A stretch of DNA of 64,000 bases from JAEUMG01 sp046349315 (GTDB taxonomy: Bacteria; Pseudomonadota; Alphaproteobacteria; Rhizobiales; Aestuariivirgaceae). Of the stretch, positions 25,436 through 34,229 are shown in pieces. The stretch spans positions 1 to 64,000 of the forward strand of contig JAXMCQ010000010.1 in NCBI GenBank assembly GCA_046349315.1, given 5' to 3'. The notes under the pieces were generated by a model. The model searched no databases. It worked only from the letters and a program-made list of their open reading frames with translations, and was not told where the DNA came from. The position numbers were made by a program, and so were the translations under genes. Each line of letters opens with the position of its first letter. The stretch's first letter is position 1.

Positions 25436-26629
25436 ATGACGATCTATTCGAAATTCGGCGTCGCGACGATCATCAATGCCAAGGGCACGGCGACGCGATT
25501 GTCGGGCGGCACCATGCGGCCGGAGGTGGCGCAAGCCATGGCGGACGCCTCGCAGGCCTGCGTCGAGATCGCCGATCTCCAGGCCGCGGCCTCGCGCGAG
25601 ATCGCCAAAGCGACGGGTGCCGAGGCCGGTTATGTCGCGTCGGGGGCTTCGGCCTGCCTCCTGCTCGGCACTGCCGCCTGCATTGCCGGGCTCGATCCGG
25701 GCCGCATGGCGCGGCTTCCCGATACGCGCGGCATGAAGAACGAAGTCATCATGGTCAGGAGCCAGCGCAATTTCTACGACCATGCGATTCGCGCGGCGGG
25801 CGCCACCATCATCGAAGTGGGATTGCCCGACCGCTTTGCCGGTGCTGGCGTGCGCGATGCGGAAGGCTGGGAGATCGAAGACGCGATCACGGAAAAGACC
25901 GCGGCGATTTTCTATGTGATGGACGTCCTGTCGCAGCCGCCCTTGCCGGTCGTGACCGCCATCGCCAAGCGCCACAAGGTTCCGGTGCTGGTCGATGCCG
26001 CGGCCCTGGTGCCACCGCAGGCCAATCTCAAACGCTTCATCGCCGAAGGGGCCGATCTCGTCGCCTTTTCCGGCGGCAAGGCGATCGGCGGGCCGCAGGC
26101 GAGCGGGTTCTTGTGTGGGCGGCGCGACCTCATCATGTCGGCAGCACTTCAGCATCTCGATCTCGACATCTACGAGGATATGTGGTCTCCGCCGAAGTCA
26201 CTGATCGACAAGGCCAAGCTCAAGGGCACGCCGCAGCATGGCATCGGGCGGTCCTGCAAGGCCGGCAAGGAAGAGATCATCGGCCTTCTGACCGCGCTCC
26301 GATTGTTCGTCGCCGAGGGCGACAAGGCACGCCACCAGCGCTGGCTGTCGATCCTCGAGACGATCGCCGGATCATTGCCGGTATTCAAGTCGGCTGAGGT
26401 CGTCATCATGAATGCCGACGACACCTCGGCCGTGCCACTTCTTATCGCCTCAGTGACTGGCAAACCGGATGCCGCGGCAGCGGCGATCAAGAAATTGATC
26501 GCCGGAAAGCCGGCCATTCACACCGACCCTTCGCTGCGGCACGAGAACAAGATCATCGTCAATCCGCTGTGCCTCAGGCCGGAGGATGCCGGCGTTGTTG
26601 CCGCCGGGCTCAAGCGGGTCCTTAAGTAG
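25436..26629 (+). CDS. SelA-like PLP-dependent enzyme (possible ammonia-lyase)
   Basis: A 397-residue fold-type I PLP enzyme related to L-seryl-tRNA selenium transferase (SelA) and D-glucosaminate-6-phosphate ammonia-lyase. The N-terminal 'FGVATIINAKGTATRLSGG' block and PLP Lys215 in 'FSGGKAIGGPQASG' are diagnostic; 'VPVLVDAAALVPP' carries the cofactor Asp. No selenocysteine machinery is nearby, so a sugar-acid or amino-acid lyase role is more likely than SelA. It is coupled to an SDR upstream and convergent with the RpiB-like gene downstream across a family B repeat. The exact substrate is unknown. Confidence 0.87.
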   Translation: MTIYSKFGVATIINAKGTATRLSGGTMRPEVAQAMADASQACVEIADLQAAASREIAKATGAEAGYVASGASACLLLGTAACIAGLDPGRMARLPDTRGMKNEVIMVRSQRNFYDHAIRAAGATIIEVGLPDRFAGAGVRDAEGWEIEDAITEKTAAIFYVMDVLSQPPLPVVTAIAKRHKVPVLVDAAALVPPQANLKRFIAEGADLVAFSGGKAIGGPQASGFLCGRRDLIMSAALQHLDLDIYEDMWSPPKSLIDKAKLKGTPQHGIGRSCKAGKEEIIGLLTALRLFVAEGDKARHQRWLSILETIAGSLPVFKSAEVVIMNADDTSAVPLLIASVTGKPDAAAAAIKKLIAGKPAIHTDPSLRHENKIIVNPLCLRPEDAGVVAAGLKRVLK

Positions 26630-26661
26630 CATCCAGAATCGTTCGCCCTAGTTTCCCCTCG

Positions 26662-26769
26662 CCCTGAGGTGCATCGCGCAGCGATGCCTCGAAGGGCGCG
26701 AAGCCGGGCAATCTCACCTGTCGCGCATGGTTCGAGGCATCGCCTTCGGCGATGCGCCTCACCATGAGG
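26662..26769. repeat. Palindromic intergenic repeat, family B
   Basis: This is a second full copy of the element at 22874-22984, with CCCTGAGGTGCATCGCGCAG at one end, GAGGCATCGCC/GGCGATGC inner hairpin and ACCATGAGG at the other end. It fills the space between the convergent SelA-like and RpiB-like genes. Confidence 0.85.
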
Positions 26770-26771
26770 AC

Positions 26772-27209
26772 TTAAGCAGTTCCGTCGAGCTTGTTGATGG
26801 CCTCGACATTGGCGGCGGATGATCCTTTCGGATCGAATTCAGAGGCGATCCACGTATCGGCGATGGCCTTCGCCAGTTCCGGCCCGATGACGCGGGCACC
26901 CATGGTGATGATCTGCGCATTGTTGGATTTGGCAGCCCGCTCGGCCGAATAGGTATCGTGGGTGAGAGCGGCGCGGATGCCCGGGACCTTGTTGGCCGAG
27001 ATGCAGACGCCGATCCCAGTCCCGCAGCACAGTATGGCGCGGTCGTACTCGCCCTTCTTCACCTTCTTGGCGATATCGGCCGACAGATCTGCGTAGTAGC
27101 CCGCCTGGCTCAAGTTGCTGATCTGGTGTTCGCCCTTGGCCTTGAGGTGCGCCTCGATCACATCGAGGAGAGGCTTGCCGGCGCTGTCGGCGCCCAGTGC
27201 GATCTTCAT
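26772..27209 (-). CDS. RpiB/LacAB family isomerase (EryI-like, D-erythrulose 4-phosphate isomerase candidate)
   Basis: A 145-residue sugar-phosphate isomerase of the RpiB family, with 'MKIALGADSAGKPLLDVIEAHL' at the N-terminus, the catalytic Cys in 'AILCCGTGIGVCISANKVPGIRAAL' (position marker near residue 60) and 'NNAQIITMGARVIG'. It is coupled by ATGA overlap to a TPI-like gene. In brucellae and rhizobia, this same pair (EryH TPI-like plus EryI RpiB-like) converts L-erythrulose 1-phosphate via D-erythrulose 4-phosphate to D-erythrose 4-phosphate. The pairing makes a tetrose-phosphate role more likely than ribose 5-phosphate isomerisation. No eryA, eryB, eryC or eryD homologue is adjacent. 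Confidence 0.85.
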   Translation of the reverse strand: MKIALGADSAGKPLLDVIEAHLKAKGEHQISNLSQAGYYADLSADIAKKVKKGEYDRAILCCGTGIGVCISANKVPGIRAALTHDTYSAERAAKSNNAQIITMGARVIGPELAKAIADTWIASEFDPKGSSAANVEAINKLDGTA

Positions 27210-27991
27210 GTCGGTTCCTCCAGTGATTTCGTGACGGCTTCGATGATTCCGATATAGCCCGGCGCATCCCAGGCGGAGCGGCCGATGAACAATCCGTCGA
27301 TATGGCTGCGATTGGCGAGTGCGACACAGTTTTGCGGGTTGACGCTGCCGCCATAAAGGATCGGCAGCGCCTCGCCGGCAAGTTCGGCGGCGAGCGCCTT
27401 CAATTTCCCGTGCTGTTCATTGGCAAACTCCGGATCGGCCGGAATACCGCCCTCGCCGATCGACCAGACCGGCTCATAAGCGATGACCACCCTGCCCGGC
27501 GCTCTCTTTCCGACATATTTCAAGGCAAAGCGCGTCTGCTTGGCGAGGATATCGGCGGTCGCACCTGTCTCATATTCGGCGCGGGTATCGCCGATGCAGA
27601 CCAGCGCGATCAGATCATGCGCGAGCGCCGCCTTGACCTTGAGGGCGACCGTCTCGTCGGTTTCGTTGAAAAAGGTGCGGCGCTCGCTATGGCCGAGTTC
27701 GACCAGCACCGCGCCGCAATCCTTGATCATCAAGGGCGAGACCTCGCCGGTCCAGGCACCCTTCTCCTCCCAGTGCATGTTCTGCGCGCCGACCTTGACG
27801 CGCGTGCCACGAAGAATGTCGGCGACCTCGGCGATCGAGGGAAAGGGCGGCACGACAAAAAGCCGCGCGGCGGTGGTGTTGGCGACGGAAGAGGCTTTCA
27901 AGGTCTCGGCATAGGAGCGCGCATCGGCACGCAGCTTGTTCATCTTCCAGCTTGTGCCGATCCAGGGAATTTTCCGCGCCATTGGCTCCAT
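27206..27991 (-). CDS. Triosephosphate isomerase family protein (EryH-like, L-erythrulose 1-phosphate isomerase candidate)
   Basis: A 261-residue TIM-barrel isomerase. It has the substrate Lys in 'WIGTSWKMNK', the catalytic His in 'VELGHSERR', the Glu in 'VIAYEPVWSIGEG' and the phosphate loop 'ILYGGSVNPQN'. The 'IGTSWKMNK' opening, in place of the common 'GNWKMN', and the coupling with an RpiB-like gene match EryH of erythritol pathways. The true start may be the ATG at 27982, nine bases in, which fits the family N-terminus and follows GGAG closely. It is downstream of an N-formylglutamate amidohydrolase-like gene with a 34-base gap. Confidence 0.88.
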   Translation of the reverse strand: MEPMARKIPWIGTSWKMNKLRADARSYAETLKASSVANTTAARLFVVPPFPSIAEVADILRGTRVKVGAQNMHWEEKGAWTGEVSPLMIKDCGAVLVELGHSERRTFFNETDETVALKVKAALAHDLIALVCIGDTRAEYETGATADILAKQTRFALKYVGKRAPGRVVIAYEPVWSIGEGGIPADPEFANEQHGKLKALAAELAGEALPILYGGSVNPQNCVALANRSHIDGLFIGRSAWDAPGYIGIIEAVTKSLEEPT

Positions 27992-28025
27992 CCAGTTGCG
28001 GATGGCGGTTTAGCGCGGCGGTCTT

Positions 28026-28778
28026 CTAGCTGCAATGGCAGGAAGCAATCGCGGCGGTAACTGCAGGCGCGAAAATCTCGGCAAATCGCCTCTGGCCTTG
28101 CGGAGTTGCCACCATGTCCTGGCGAAACTCGACCTGGAGGTAATGAAGCCCGCGCGACAAGGCATGTTCGGGTGTCGAATAATCCTCGTCGACATTCATG
28201 TCATAGGGTTCGTTGTCGCCCACGACGATGCCGTCGGTCTGGCGCAGCACGACCAATGCCGGATCGGTGGCGCGGCGATTTTCGTTGGACGAGAGCGCGA
28301 TGTCCCAAGGGCGGAACTTGCCCTTCATCCGATCGGTCATCGAATGGACGGCGAGAAACAGCGGCCGCCGGCCGGACCCGCATCGTGCGTCAAGGATTTC
28401 GCGGCAGGCATTGTGGTAGCTGTCGAAGTAAGCAGAAATCCTCTGCGCGCGCTGCTCAAGCGAAAGCCTTTCATTCGTGGGAACCGGGGTGCCGTCGCTT
28501 ATCGCCGGGATGAGCGTCGGGTCGCGGAGCTGGCGGTTGCAATCGATCACCAGGCGCGAGGTGCCGCAGAGAATAGCCGGCGCATCGAAGGCCTTGGCCA
28601 AGTGACGGCTGATGGCGGCGGCGCCTATATCCCAGGCAATATGCCGCTGCATGTCGGCATCGCTGACGCCGAGATCGCCGATTTCCGGTGGCACAGCATT
28701 GCTAGCATGATCGCAGGCGATGACCAGGGGAGCACGGCCCGCGGCATTGACGATTTCAAAGGGGCCAGTCCAGTTCAT
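28026..28778 (-). CDS. N-formylglutamate amidohydrolase family protein
   Basis: A 250-residue cytoplasmic hydrolase of the N-formylglutamate amidohydrolase (FGase) family. 'LVIACDHASNAVPPEIGDLG' near residue 18, 'SRLVIDCNRQLRDPTLIP' near 75, 'LFLAVHSMTDR' near 140 and the late 'VEFRQDM' carry the family's His, Asp and Glu positions. It heads a minus-strand group with the two isomerases and is divergent from the RpiR regulator. Such proteins occur beside histidine degradation genes but also in unrelated amine-catabolic settings. No hut genes are present here, so the natural substrate is open. Confidence 0.88.
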   Translation of the reverse strand: MNWTGPFEIVNAAGRAPLVIACDHASNAVPPEIGDLGVSDADMQRHIAWDIGAAAISRHLAKAFDAPAILCGTSRLVIDCNRQLRDPTLIPAISDGTPVPTNERLSLEQRAQRISAYFDSYHNACREILDARCGSGRRPLFLAVHSMTDRMKGKFRPWDIALSSNENRRATDPALVVLRQTDGIVVGDNEPYDMNVDEDYSTPEHALSRGLHYLQVEFRQDMVATPQGQRRFAEIFAPAVTAAIASCHCS

Positions 28779-28809
28779 GCCCGCAACCTTATGTGGGCCG
28801 GAAACGGGG

Positions 28810-28835
28810 TGTCAATATTCATTACGGAATTGACA
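28810..28835. promoter_or_regulatory. Inverted repeat between divergent FGase-like and RpiR genes
   Basis: Perfect 7-base arms TGTCAAT (28810-28816) and ATTGACA (28829-28835) flank a 12-base AT-rich spacer. RpiR-family operators are usually palindromes of this size. The site lies 30 bases before the RpiR start codon and 32 bases upstream of the divergent gene, so it could serve both. Confidence 0.42.
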
Positions 28836-28864
28836 GGCGTTGGGACGCCTGTAACAAATCATTC

Positions 28865-29788
28865 ATGGCTGCCGGAACCACCATACAGGCGATGGCTGAT
28901 CGCCTGGCTCAGATCGCCAGCGAGACGACGCCCGCCGAGCAGAAGGTTGCGCGCACCTTGACGACCAGTGCCATGCTGGCTGGCTTCGAGACGGTGGCGG
29001 CGCTCGCCAAGCGTGCCGGGGTCAGCGGGCCGACGGTGGTGCGCTTCGTGACGCGGCTTGGCTATGCGAGCTATGCCGATTTCCAGCGCGCGCTCCTCGA
29101 TGAGATGGAGGCGCGCGGGACGTCGCCACTGACCCTCTACCATCGAGTCGATACGAAGCCTGGCACCCTGCTCAATCAATCGGCAAACGCCTTCACGACG
29201 AGTCTCGGCGAAACCTTCCGGCGATTATCAATCGCCGATTTCGAGTTTGCCGTTTCGGCGCTGTCGGACCGGCGCAACCGTGTTTTCATTACCGGCGGAC
29301 GCTTCTCGCGATTGCTTGCCGAGATGCTCTATCTTCATCTCTTTCAGATCCGCCCCAATGTCTCGACGCTCGTGCCGGGACTGCAGACGCGCGCCGATCA
29401 GCTTCTCGATGTCGGGCCAAAAAGCGTGCTCGTTGCCTATGATTTCCGGCGCTATGAGGCCGAGACCGTCGATCTCGTCATCCATGCCAAGGAGCGCGGT
29501 GCGATCGTGATCCTGATCACCGATCCGTGGATGTCGCCCGCCGCGCGTCACGCCGATGCGGTGCTCGCCGCCGAAGTTGCTTCGCCGTCGCCGTTCGATT
29601 CACTCGTGCCGGCTTGCGCCTTGACGGAAGCCTTGATCGCCGAGATCACGGTGCGCGAGGGCGAAAAGGGGCGCATACGGATCGAAGACCTTGAGAGTCT
29701 GAGGGAGGGTTATGAATGGCAAAGCGTTCAGTCGCCAGGAAACCGGCGCAGCAAAAACGCCAAGCCCAAGGCGACGATGGCGAAATAG
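28865..29788 (+). CDS. MurR/RpiR family transcriptional regulator
   Basis: A 307-residue regulator. Residues about 1-80 form the RpiR helix-turn-helix ('FETVAALAKRAGVSGPTVVRFVTRLGY' shape), and residues about 120-260 form a SIS domain ('VFITGGRFSRLLAEMLYLHL') that binds phosphosugars or related ligands. The start is ATG 28865. Its last 73 bases overlap the start of the GS-like gene in another frame, an unusually long overlap suggesting strict cotranscription. Likely targets are the downstream ligase operon and the divergent isomerase operon. Confidence 0.92.
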   Translation: MAAGTTIQAMADRLAQIASETTPAEQKVARTLTTSAMLAGFETVAALAKRAGVSGPTVVRFVTRLGYASYADFQRALLDEMEARGTSPLTLYHRVDTKPGTLLNQSANAFTTSLGETFRRLSIADFEFAVSALSDRRNRVFITGGRFSRLLAEMLYLHLFQIRPNVSTLVPGLQTRADQLLDVGPKSVLVAYDFRRYEAETVDLVIHAKERGAIVILITDPWMSPAARHADAVLAAEVASPSPFDSLVPACALTEALIAEITVREGEKGRIRIEDLESLREGYEWQSVQSPGNRRSKNAKPKATMAK

Positions 29789-31074
29789 TTCTGCTCACCT
29801 GGATCGACTATGTCGGCCTGGCGCGCTGCCGCGGCGTCCCGGTCGCAGCCTTCGATTCACGGCGCGATTACGGCCTGGGCTGGGCTGTTGCCGGGCAGGC
29901 TCTAACGCCGTTTGAGGATATCGCAGACAATCCCTGGGGCCCGATGACCGAAGTGCGCCAGACACCGGTTGCAGGAACCGAACGGCGCATTGCGATCTGG
30001 GATGACGCGCCGGCCTTCCATTTCGCCTTGTGCGATTCGATGCTCGATGGGAAAAACTGGGAATGCTGCCTGCGCGGTTTCCTCAAGAAGGCGTTGGCTG
30101 CTCTCGAGGCCGAGACGGGGCTCAGTATCGCATCAGCCTTCGAGCATGAATTCCTGCTTTCCGGCAATGACCTCCCCTGGATCGTGCCCTTCTCAGTCGA
30201 GCAGATCCGGTATGTTGCACCGTTCACCGCAGATCTGACGCGCGCATTGATCGCTGCCGATGTCGGCGTTGAGACCGTCGAGCCCGAATATGGCATCACG
30301 CAATATGAAGTCTCCTGCGCACCGGCGGTCGGACTTGCCGGCGCCGACCGCGCGGTGATCACCCGCGAAGTCATCCGCGAAGCGGCACGGCGGCGCGGGT
30401 TCCGCGCGAGTTTCACGCCGAAGCCGACGCCATCGAGCGTCGGCAATGGCGCGCATGTGCATTTCAGCCTGGTCGACAAGAAGGGGGCTAACCGCACCTA
30501 TGATGCTTCGCAGCCCGGCGGATTGTCGAAAGTGGCGCAGCAATTCGCGGCCGGTGTCGTTGCCTATATGCCGGAGATCTGCGCGCTGGTAGCGCCCTCG
30601 CCTGTCTCTTACTTGCGCCTCGGCCCGCATCACTGGTCCTGCGGCTATGCGGCGTTCGGCGTGCAGAACCGCGAGGCCACCATCCGCGCCTGCCCATCGC
30701 CCAATCCGAAGAAGCGTGCCGAAGCCTTCAATCTCGAACTGCGGCCGCCTGATGCGACCGCGAGCCCCTATATGGTGATCGCCGCTTTGGTTCTTGCCGG
30801 GCTTGAAGGCATCAAGCAGAAATTGCCATTGCCGCCGATGCTCGATCGCGATCCGGCGGACTATTCGGAAGCCGAGCGCAAGAAGCTTGGCATTCGCCCG
30901 CTTCCCTCTTCGCTCGGCGAGGCTCTCGACCTTATGCTCGCCAACAAGACCGTGTGCAGTTGGATGCCCGACACATTGCGGGAGTCCTATGTGGCGGTGA
31001 AGCGCAAGGAGATCTCGATGTTCACCCTCGCCACCCCGGAAGCCATGTGCAAGCGATATCACGATGCCTATTGA
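29716..31074 (+). CDS. Glutamine synthetase family ligase (gamma-glutamyl ligase/FluG C-domain type)
   Basis: A 452-residue GS-fold ligase, different from housekeeping GlnA. The metal-binding 'FEHEFLL' near residue 142, 'GNGAHVHFSL' near 239 and the Arg loop 'GVQNREATIRACP' near 310 are recognisable. The ATP-side block 'SYLRLGPHHWSCGYAAFG' departs from GlnA. The ATG at 29716 has a GGAGGG ribosome site although it lies inside the RpiR gene. It overlaps the amidohydrolase start by 11 bases. Family members ligate glutamate to amines such as ethanolamine or polyamines, so a gamma-glutamylation step is plausible. The amine is unknown. Confidence 0.9.
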   Translation: MAKRSVARKPAQQKRQAQGDDGEIVLLTWIDYVGLARCRGVPVAAFDSRRDYGLGWAVAGQALTPFEDIADNPWGPMTEVRQTPVAGTERRIAIWDDAPAFHFALCDSMLDGKNWECCLRGFLKKALAALEAETGLSIASAFEHEFLLSGNDLPWIVPFSVEQIRYVAPFTADLTRALIAADVGVETVEPEYGITQYEVSCAPAVGLAGADRAVITREVIREAARRRGFRASFTPKPTPSSVGNGAHVHFSLVDKKGANRTYDASQPGGLSKVAQQFAAGVVAYMPEICALVAPSPVSYLRLGPHHWSCGYAAFGVQNREATIRACPSPNPKKRAEAFNLELRPPDATASPYMVIAALVLAGLEGIKQKLPLPPMLDRDPADYSEAERKKLGIRPLPSSLGEALDLMLANKTVCSWMPDTLRESYVAVKRKEISMFTLATPEAMCKRYHDAY

Positions 31075-32215
31075 GAGCGTTTTTTCGACCCCGCTGATCG
31101 ATCATCATTGTCACGGGGTCTCGCCGGCTGAACTCGACTGGAAACAGTTCCAGGCTTTGTTTTCGGAAAGCTATCGCCCGCCGCCACCCGGCACGAATGA
31201 GTTTCAAAAACCGCTCGGTCTCGCCATCCGCGCCTTCTGCGCACCGCTGCTCGATCTCGAGCCGCATGTTTCGGGCGAGGCTTATGTCGAACGGCGGTTG
31301 AGGCTTGGCGCAGCCGAAGTGAATCGCCGTTTGATGCGGGGTTCCGATCTCGATTGCCTGATCGTCGATACCGGCCATCGCTCTAGCGCGATCCACACTT
31401 TCGAAGAGACCGGCGCATTGGCCGGGCGTCCCGCTTACGAAGTGGTACGGATCGAAGCCATTCTCGAAGAAGTGGCGGCGAGCGGCGTTTCAGCGGAGGG
31501 CTTCGCCAAGGCTTTCGAGGACCGGCTTGCCGAGCGTTCGCGCGATGCGGTTGGGCTAAAATCGATCGTTGCCTATCGCTGCACCTTCGCCATCCCGCAG
31601 ACGGCGCCGACGGCAGCAGAAGTCACCGCGGCTGTAGGCGCGTGGCTTAAACGGGCGAAGGAGCAAGGCAAGTATCGGGTGTCCGATCCTACCATCATCA
31701 GGCATGGCTTGTGGGTGGGCGCCGAAATCTGCCGGGCTTGGAAATTTCCGATGCAGTTGCATGTCGGCTTCGGCGATCCCGACATCATCATGCATCAATG
31801 TGATCCCACGCATTTCACCGAGTTCATTGCGGCGATGGAGAAGTGGGAAGTACCGATCACGCTCCTTCACAACTGGCCTTTCCTGAAGGAGGCGCAGTGG
31901 CTTTCGGAGATCTTCCAGAACGTCTATTACGACGCCGGCGTGATCCTCAATTACGGGGCGGCTGAATCCGAACGTATCCTTCGCGAGGCCTTGCAGATCG
32001 GAAAGTTCCAGAAGTTCCTCTATTCGAGCGATGCTTTCGGCCTGTCGGAGCTCTATTATCTCGGCGCATTGCTGTTCCGGCGCGCCTTCCAGCGCATTCT
32101 CGATAGCTGGATCGCCGATGGCTATTGCTCGGCGAAGGATGCAGATGAGATCGTGGAATTGGTGGCATTGACGAATTCGCGCCGCATCTATCCGGGCATC
32201 AAGGGGGCCTCATGA
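31064..32215 (+). CDS. Amidohydrolase-2 family metal-dependent hydrolase (FluG N-domain type)
   Basis: A 383-residue TIM-barrel amidohydrolase. The first metal pair is 'LIDHHCHG', His residues near 'MQLHVGFGDPD' and 'ITLLHNWPF' fill the other metal positions, and the late Asp is in 'FLYSSDAFGLSE'. The combination of an amidohydrolase of this type with a GS-like ligase is the same domain pair that is fused in fungal FluG proteins; here the two are separate, overlapping genes. It is also coupled by ATGA to the isochorismatase-like gene. It probably removes an amide or acyl group made or used by the ligase. Confidence 0.88.
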   Translation: MPIESVFSTPLIDHHCHGVSPAELDWKQFQALFSESYRPPPPGTNEFQKPLGLAIRAFCAPLLDLEPHVSGEAYVERRLRLGAAEVNRRLMRGSDLDCLIVDTGHRSSAIHTFEETGALAGRPAYEVVRIEAILEEVAASGVSAEGFAKAFEDRLAERSRDAVGLKSIVAYRCTFAIPQTAPTAAEVTAAVGAWLKRAKEQGKYRVSDPTIIRHGLWVGAEICRAWKFPMQLHVGFGDPDIIMHQCDPTHFTEFIAAMEKWEVPITLLHNWPFLKEAQWLSEIFQNVYYDAGVILNYGAAESERILREALQIGKFQKFLYSSDAFGLSELYYLGALLFRRAFQRILDSWIADGYCSAKDADEIVELVALTNSRRIYPGIKGAS

Positions 32216-32850
32216 CGCTTACCCGCGACGTTGCGCTCGATCCCGCGCATAGCTGCCTGCTTTTCGTGGATGTCCAGAATTTCGCGGTGAAGCGGAATGG
32301 CGGCGACTTCGCGCATCTGAGCGATGAGGAATTCGAAGCAAAATACGGCTGGTATTTCCGCGAACTCCAGGCGCGCGTCGTCCCGAACATGCAGCGCCTT
32401 CAGAAGGCGGCGCGCGCCGCCGATATCGAGGTCATGTATACGACGATCGAGAGCCTCACGCTTGATGGGCGCGATCGCAGTCTCGACTACAAGATTACCG
32501 GCTTCAACGTGCCGAAGGGTTCGTGGGACGGGAAGGTGATCGAGGAGATCGCGCCGCTTGCGGATGAGATCTGGCTGCCCAAATCATCATCGAGCGTCTT
32601 CATCTCGACCCATATCGACTACATCCTGCGCAATCTCGGCGTGAGGCAGCTCGTGATCTCCGGCCTCATCACCGATCAATGCGTCGAATCCGCCATTCGC
32701 GATGCCTGCGATCTCGGCTATCTCGTCACCCAGGTGACCGATGCGTGCCTGACCTACAGCCAGGAGCGGCACGACAATTCATTGCGCGCGATCAAGGGCT
32801 ATTGCCGGCAAGTGACCACGGATCAGCTCATCGCCGAGCTGGGCAAGTAG
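32212..32850 (+). CDS. Isochorismatase-like cysteine hydrolase
   Basis: A 212-residue hydrolase with the Asp-Lys-Cys triad of the isochorismatase/nicotinamidase fold: Asp in 'LLFVDVQNF', Lys in 'LPKSSSSVF' and Cys in 'LITDQCVESAIRDACDLGY' with the usual preceding cis-peptide region. Candidates include amidases such as N-carbamoylsarcosine amidase and ureidoacrylate hydrolase. It is the last gene of the RpiR-GS-amidohydrolase operon. Its stop abuts the stop of the convergent aminotransferase gene with no spacer. The substrate is unknown. Confidence 0.89.
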   Translation: MTLTRDVALDPAHSCLLFVDVQNFAVKRNGGDFAHLSDEEFEAKYGWYFRELQARVVPNMQRLQKAARAADIEVMYTTIESLTLDGRDRSLDYKITGFNVPKGSWDGKVIEEIAPLADEIWLPKSSSSVFISTHIDYILRNLGVRQLVISGLITDQCVESAIRDACDLGYLVTQVTDACLTYSQERHDNSLRAIKGYCRQVTTDQLIAELGK

Positions 32851-34137
32851 TCACCACCCCGAAAACGCATCGAGCTTTGCCATGTCGAACTTGCCGGCTT
32901 CGACATCGCCGAGCGCCTGGTCGAGAATGGTGATGGCCTCATCGGCTTCCGCCTTGGTCAGGATCAGCGGCGGCGTCAGTTCCAGAACGTTGGAGTTGAC
33001 GCCGACATAATAGAGCACCGTACCCAGTTCGAAGGCGCGGTAGACCGTTTGAGCCGCGGCGCGCGGGACCGCGTCGTTGAGTTCGATGCCGAGTGCCAGG
33101 CCGCGGCCACGAATATCGGCGATGGACTGGTGCTTGGATTTCAGATGCTCCAATCCTCTGCGCAAATGGGCGCCAACATCGCGCGCATTATCGATCAGCT
33201 TCTCGTCATCAATGGTTTCGAGCACGGCCTTGCCCGCCGCCATGGCGATCGGGTTGCCATGCAGTGTCTGCATCGCAAAGGCGGTCGCGTGATCGAGAAT
33301 AGCGGCGGGACCGACCATCGCAGCGAGAGGCAAGCCTCCCCCTAAGCCTTTCCCGAAACAGACAATATCCGGGACGAAGCCTTCATGCTCGAAGCAATGG
33401 AGCCGACCGGTGCGCGCGAGACCCACCTTCACTTCATCGCACACCGTCAGGATGCCATGACGCGCGCAAAGCTTCGCCAGTTTTGCGAGGAAGCCCGGTG
33501 TCGGCGCCAGCATGCCGCCATCCGACTGGATGGGCTCGATGAAGAAGGCGGCGACCTCCTTGGGAGGAACGGTCGTCGCGAAGAGTTGTTTGATTTCGGT
33601 GAGCACGGCATCGCCGTCCGGCCGGCTGCCGCCGCCTGGATAGGGTATGAGCATGAGGCCCGCGTGCCGCGAAGCATGCGACTGCACGGGATGGCCGGAA
33701 ATGCTCATCGCACCCGCATTACCACCGTGATAGGCGCCGGCAAAGGAGAGGATGCGCGATCGGCCGGTCGCCGCCGTCACGCTGCGCATGGCGGTTTCGA
33801 GCACATCCGAGCCCGAATGTCCGAACACCACCTTGCAATCCTTGTGATCCGGCAAGCGCGCGAGGATCGCTTCGGCCAGTTCCACGGCGGATTTCGGGAT
33901 CGCCGACAAAATGCTGGCACCGGCCGGATTGCGCGCGGCGTTGGCGACTGCCGCGACATAGCGCGGATGGCCGTAGCCGAGGCTTGCCGCGCCCCATGCC
34001 GCCGAGAGATCGAGCAGGCTTCTCCCTTCCTCATCGATCGCGCGCGAGCCACGGCCTCCGGTCAGCGCGAGCGGGAAGAATCTAAGCTTCTGTATGGCGC
34101 CGATCGCTTGCCGGTCGCGCTCGAATAGTGTCGTCAC
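32851..34137 (-). CDS. Class III aminotransferase (4-aminobutyrate aminotransferase-like)
   Basis: A 428-residue PLP aminotransferase. The key blocks are 'FGHSGSDVLETAMRSV', 'AYHGGNAG', the cofactor Asp in 'ILTVCDEVKVGLARTG' and the PLP Lys in 'IVCFGKGLGGGLPLAAMVG'. It is close to 4-aminobutyrate and other omega-amine aminotransferases. It begins with GTG. It is convergent with the isochorismatase-like gene and could process the free amine or amino acid released by that operon. The substrate is unknown, and no GABA-specific neighbour such as succinate-semialdehyde dehydrogenase is present. Confidence 0.92.
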   Translation of the reverse strand: MTTLFERDRQAIGAIQKLRFFPLALTGGRGSRAIDEEGRSLLDLSAAWGAASLGYGHPRYVAAVANAARNPAGASILSAIPKSAVELAEAILARLPDHKDCKVVFGHSGSDVLETAMRSVTAATGRSRILSFAGAYHGGNAGAMSISGHPVQSHASRHAGLMLIPYPGGGSRPDGDAVLTEIKQLFATTVPPKEVAAFFIEPIQSDGGMLAPTPGFLAKLAKLCARHGILTVCDEVKVGLARTGRLHCFEHEGFVPDIVCFGKGLGGGLPLAAMVGPAAILDHATAFAMQTLHGNPIAMAAGKAVLETIDDEKLIDNARDVGAHLRRGLEHLKSKHQSIADIRGRGLALGIELNDAVPRAAAQTVYRAFELGTVLYYVGVNSNVLELTPPLILTKAEADEAITILDQALGDVEAGKFDMAKLDAFSGW

Positions 34138-34229
34138 GGGATGGCCTTGTGGAAAGCAGGGTGAAGCGTCGCGCGGTTCATGTCACACTTGCTGCGGGTT
34201 TCGCAATTGGTTCGCCGGAGGGTGGCAAG

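Noticed and set aside
26662..26769. CRISPR array
   Set aside because: The repeats are palindromic intergenic elements with no regular spacers; similar elements are scattered, not arrayed.
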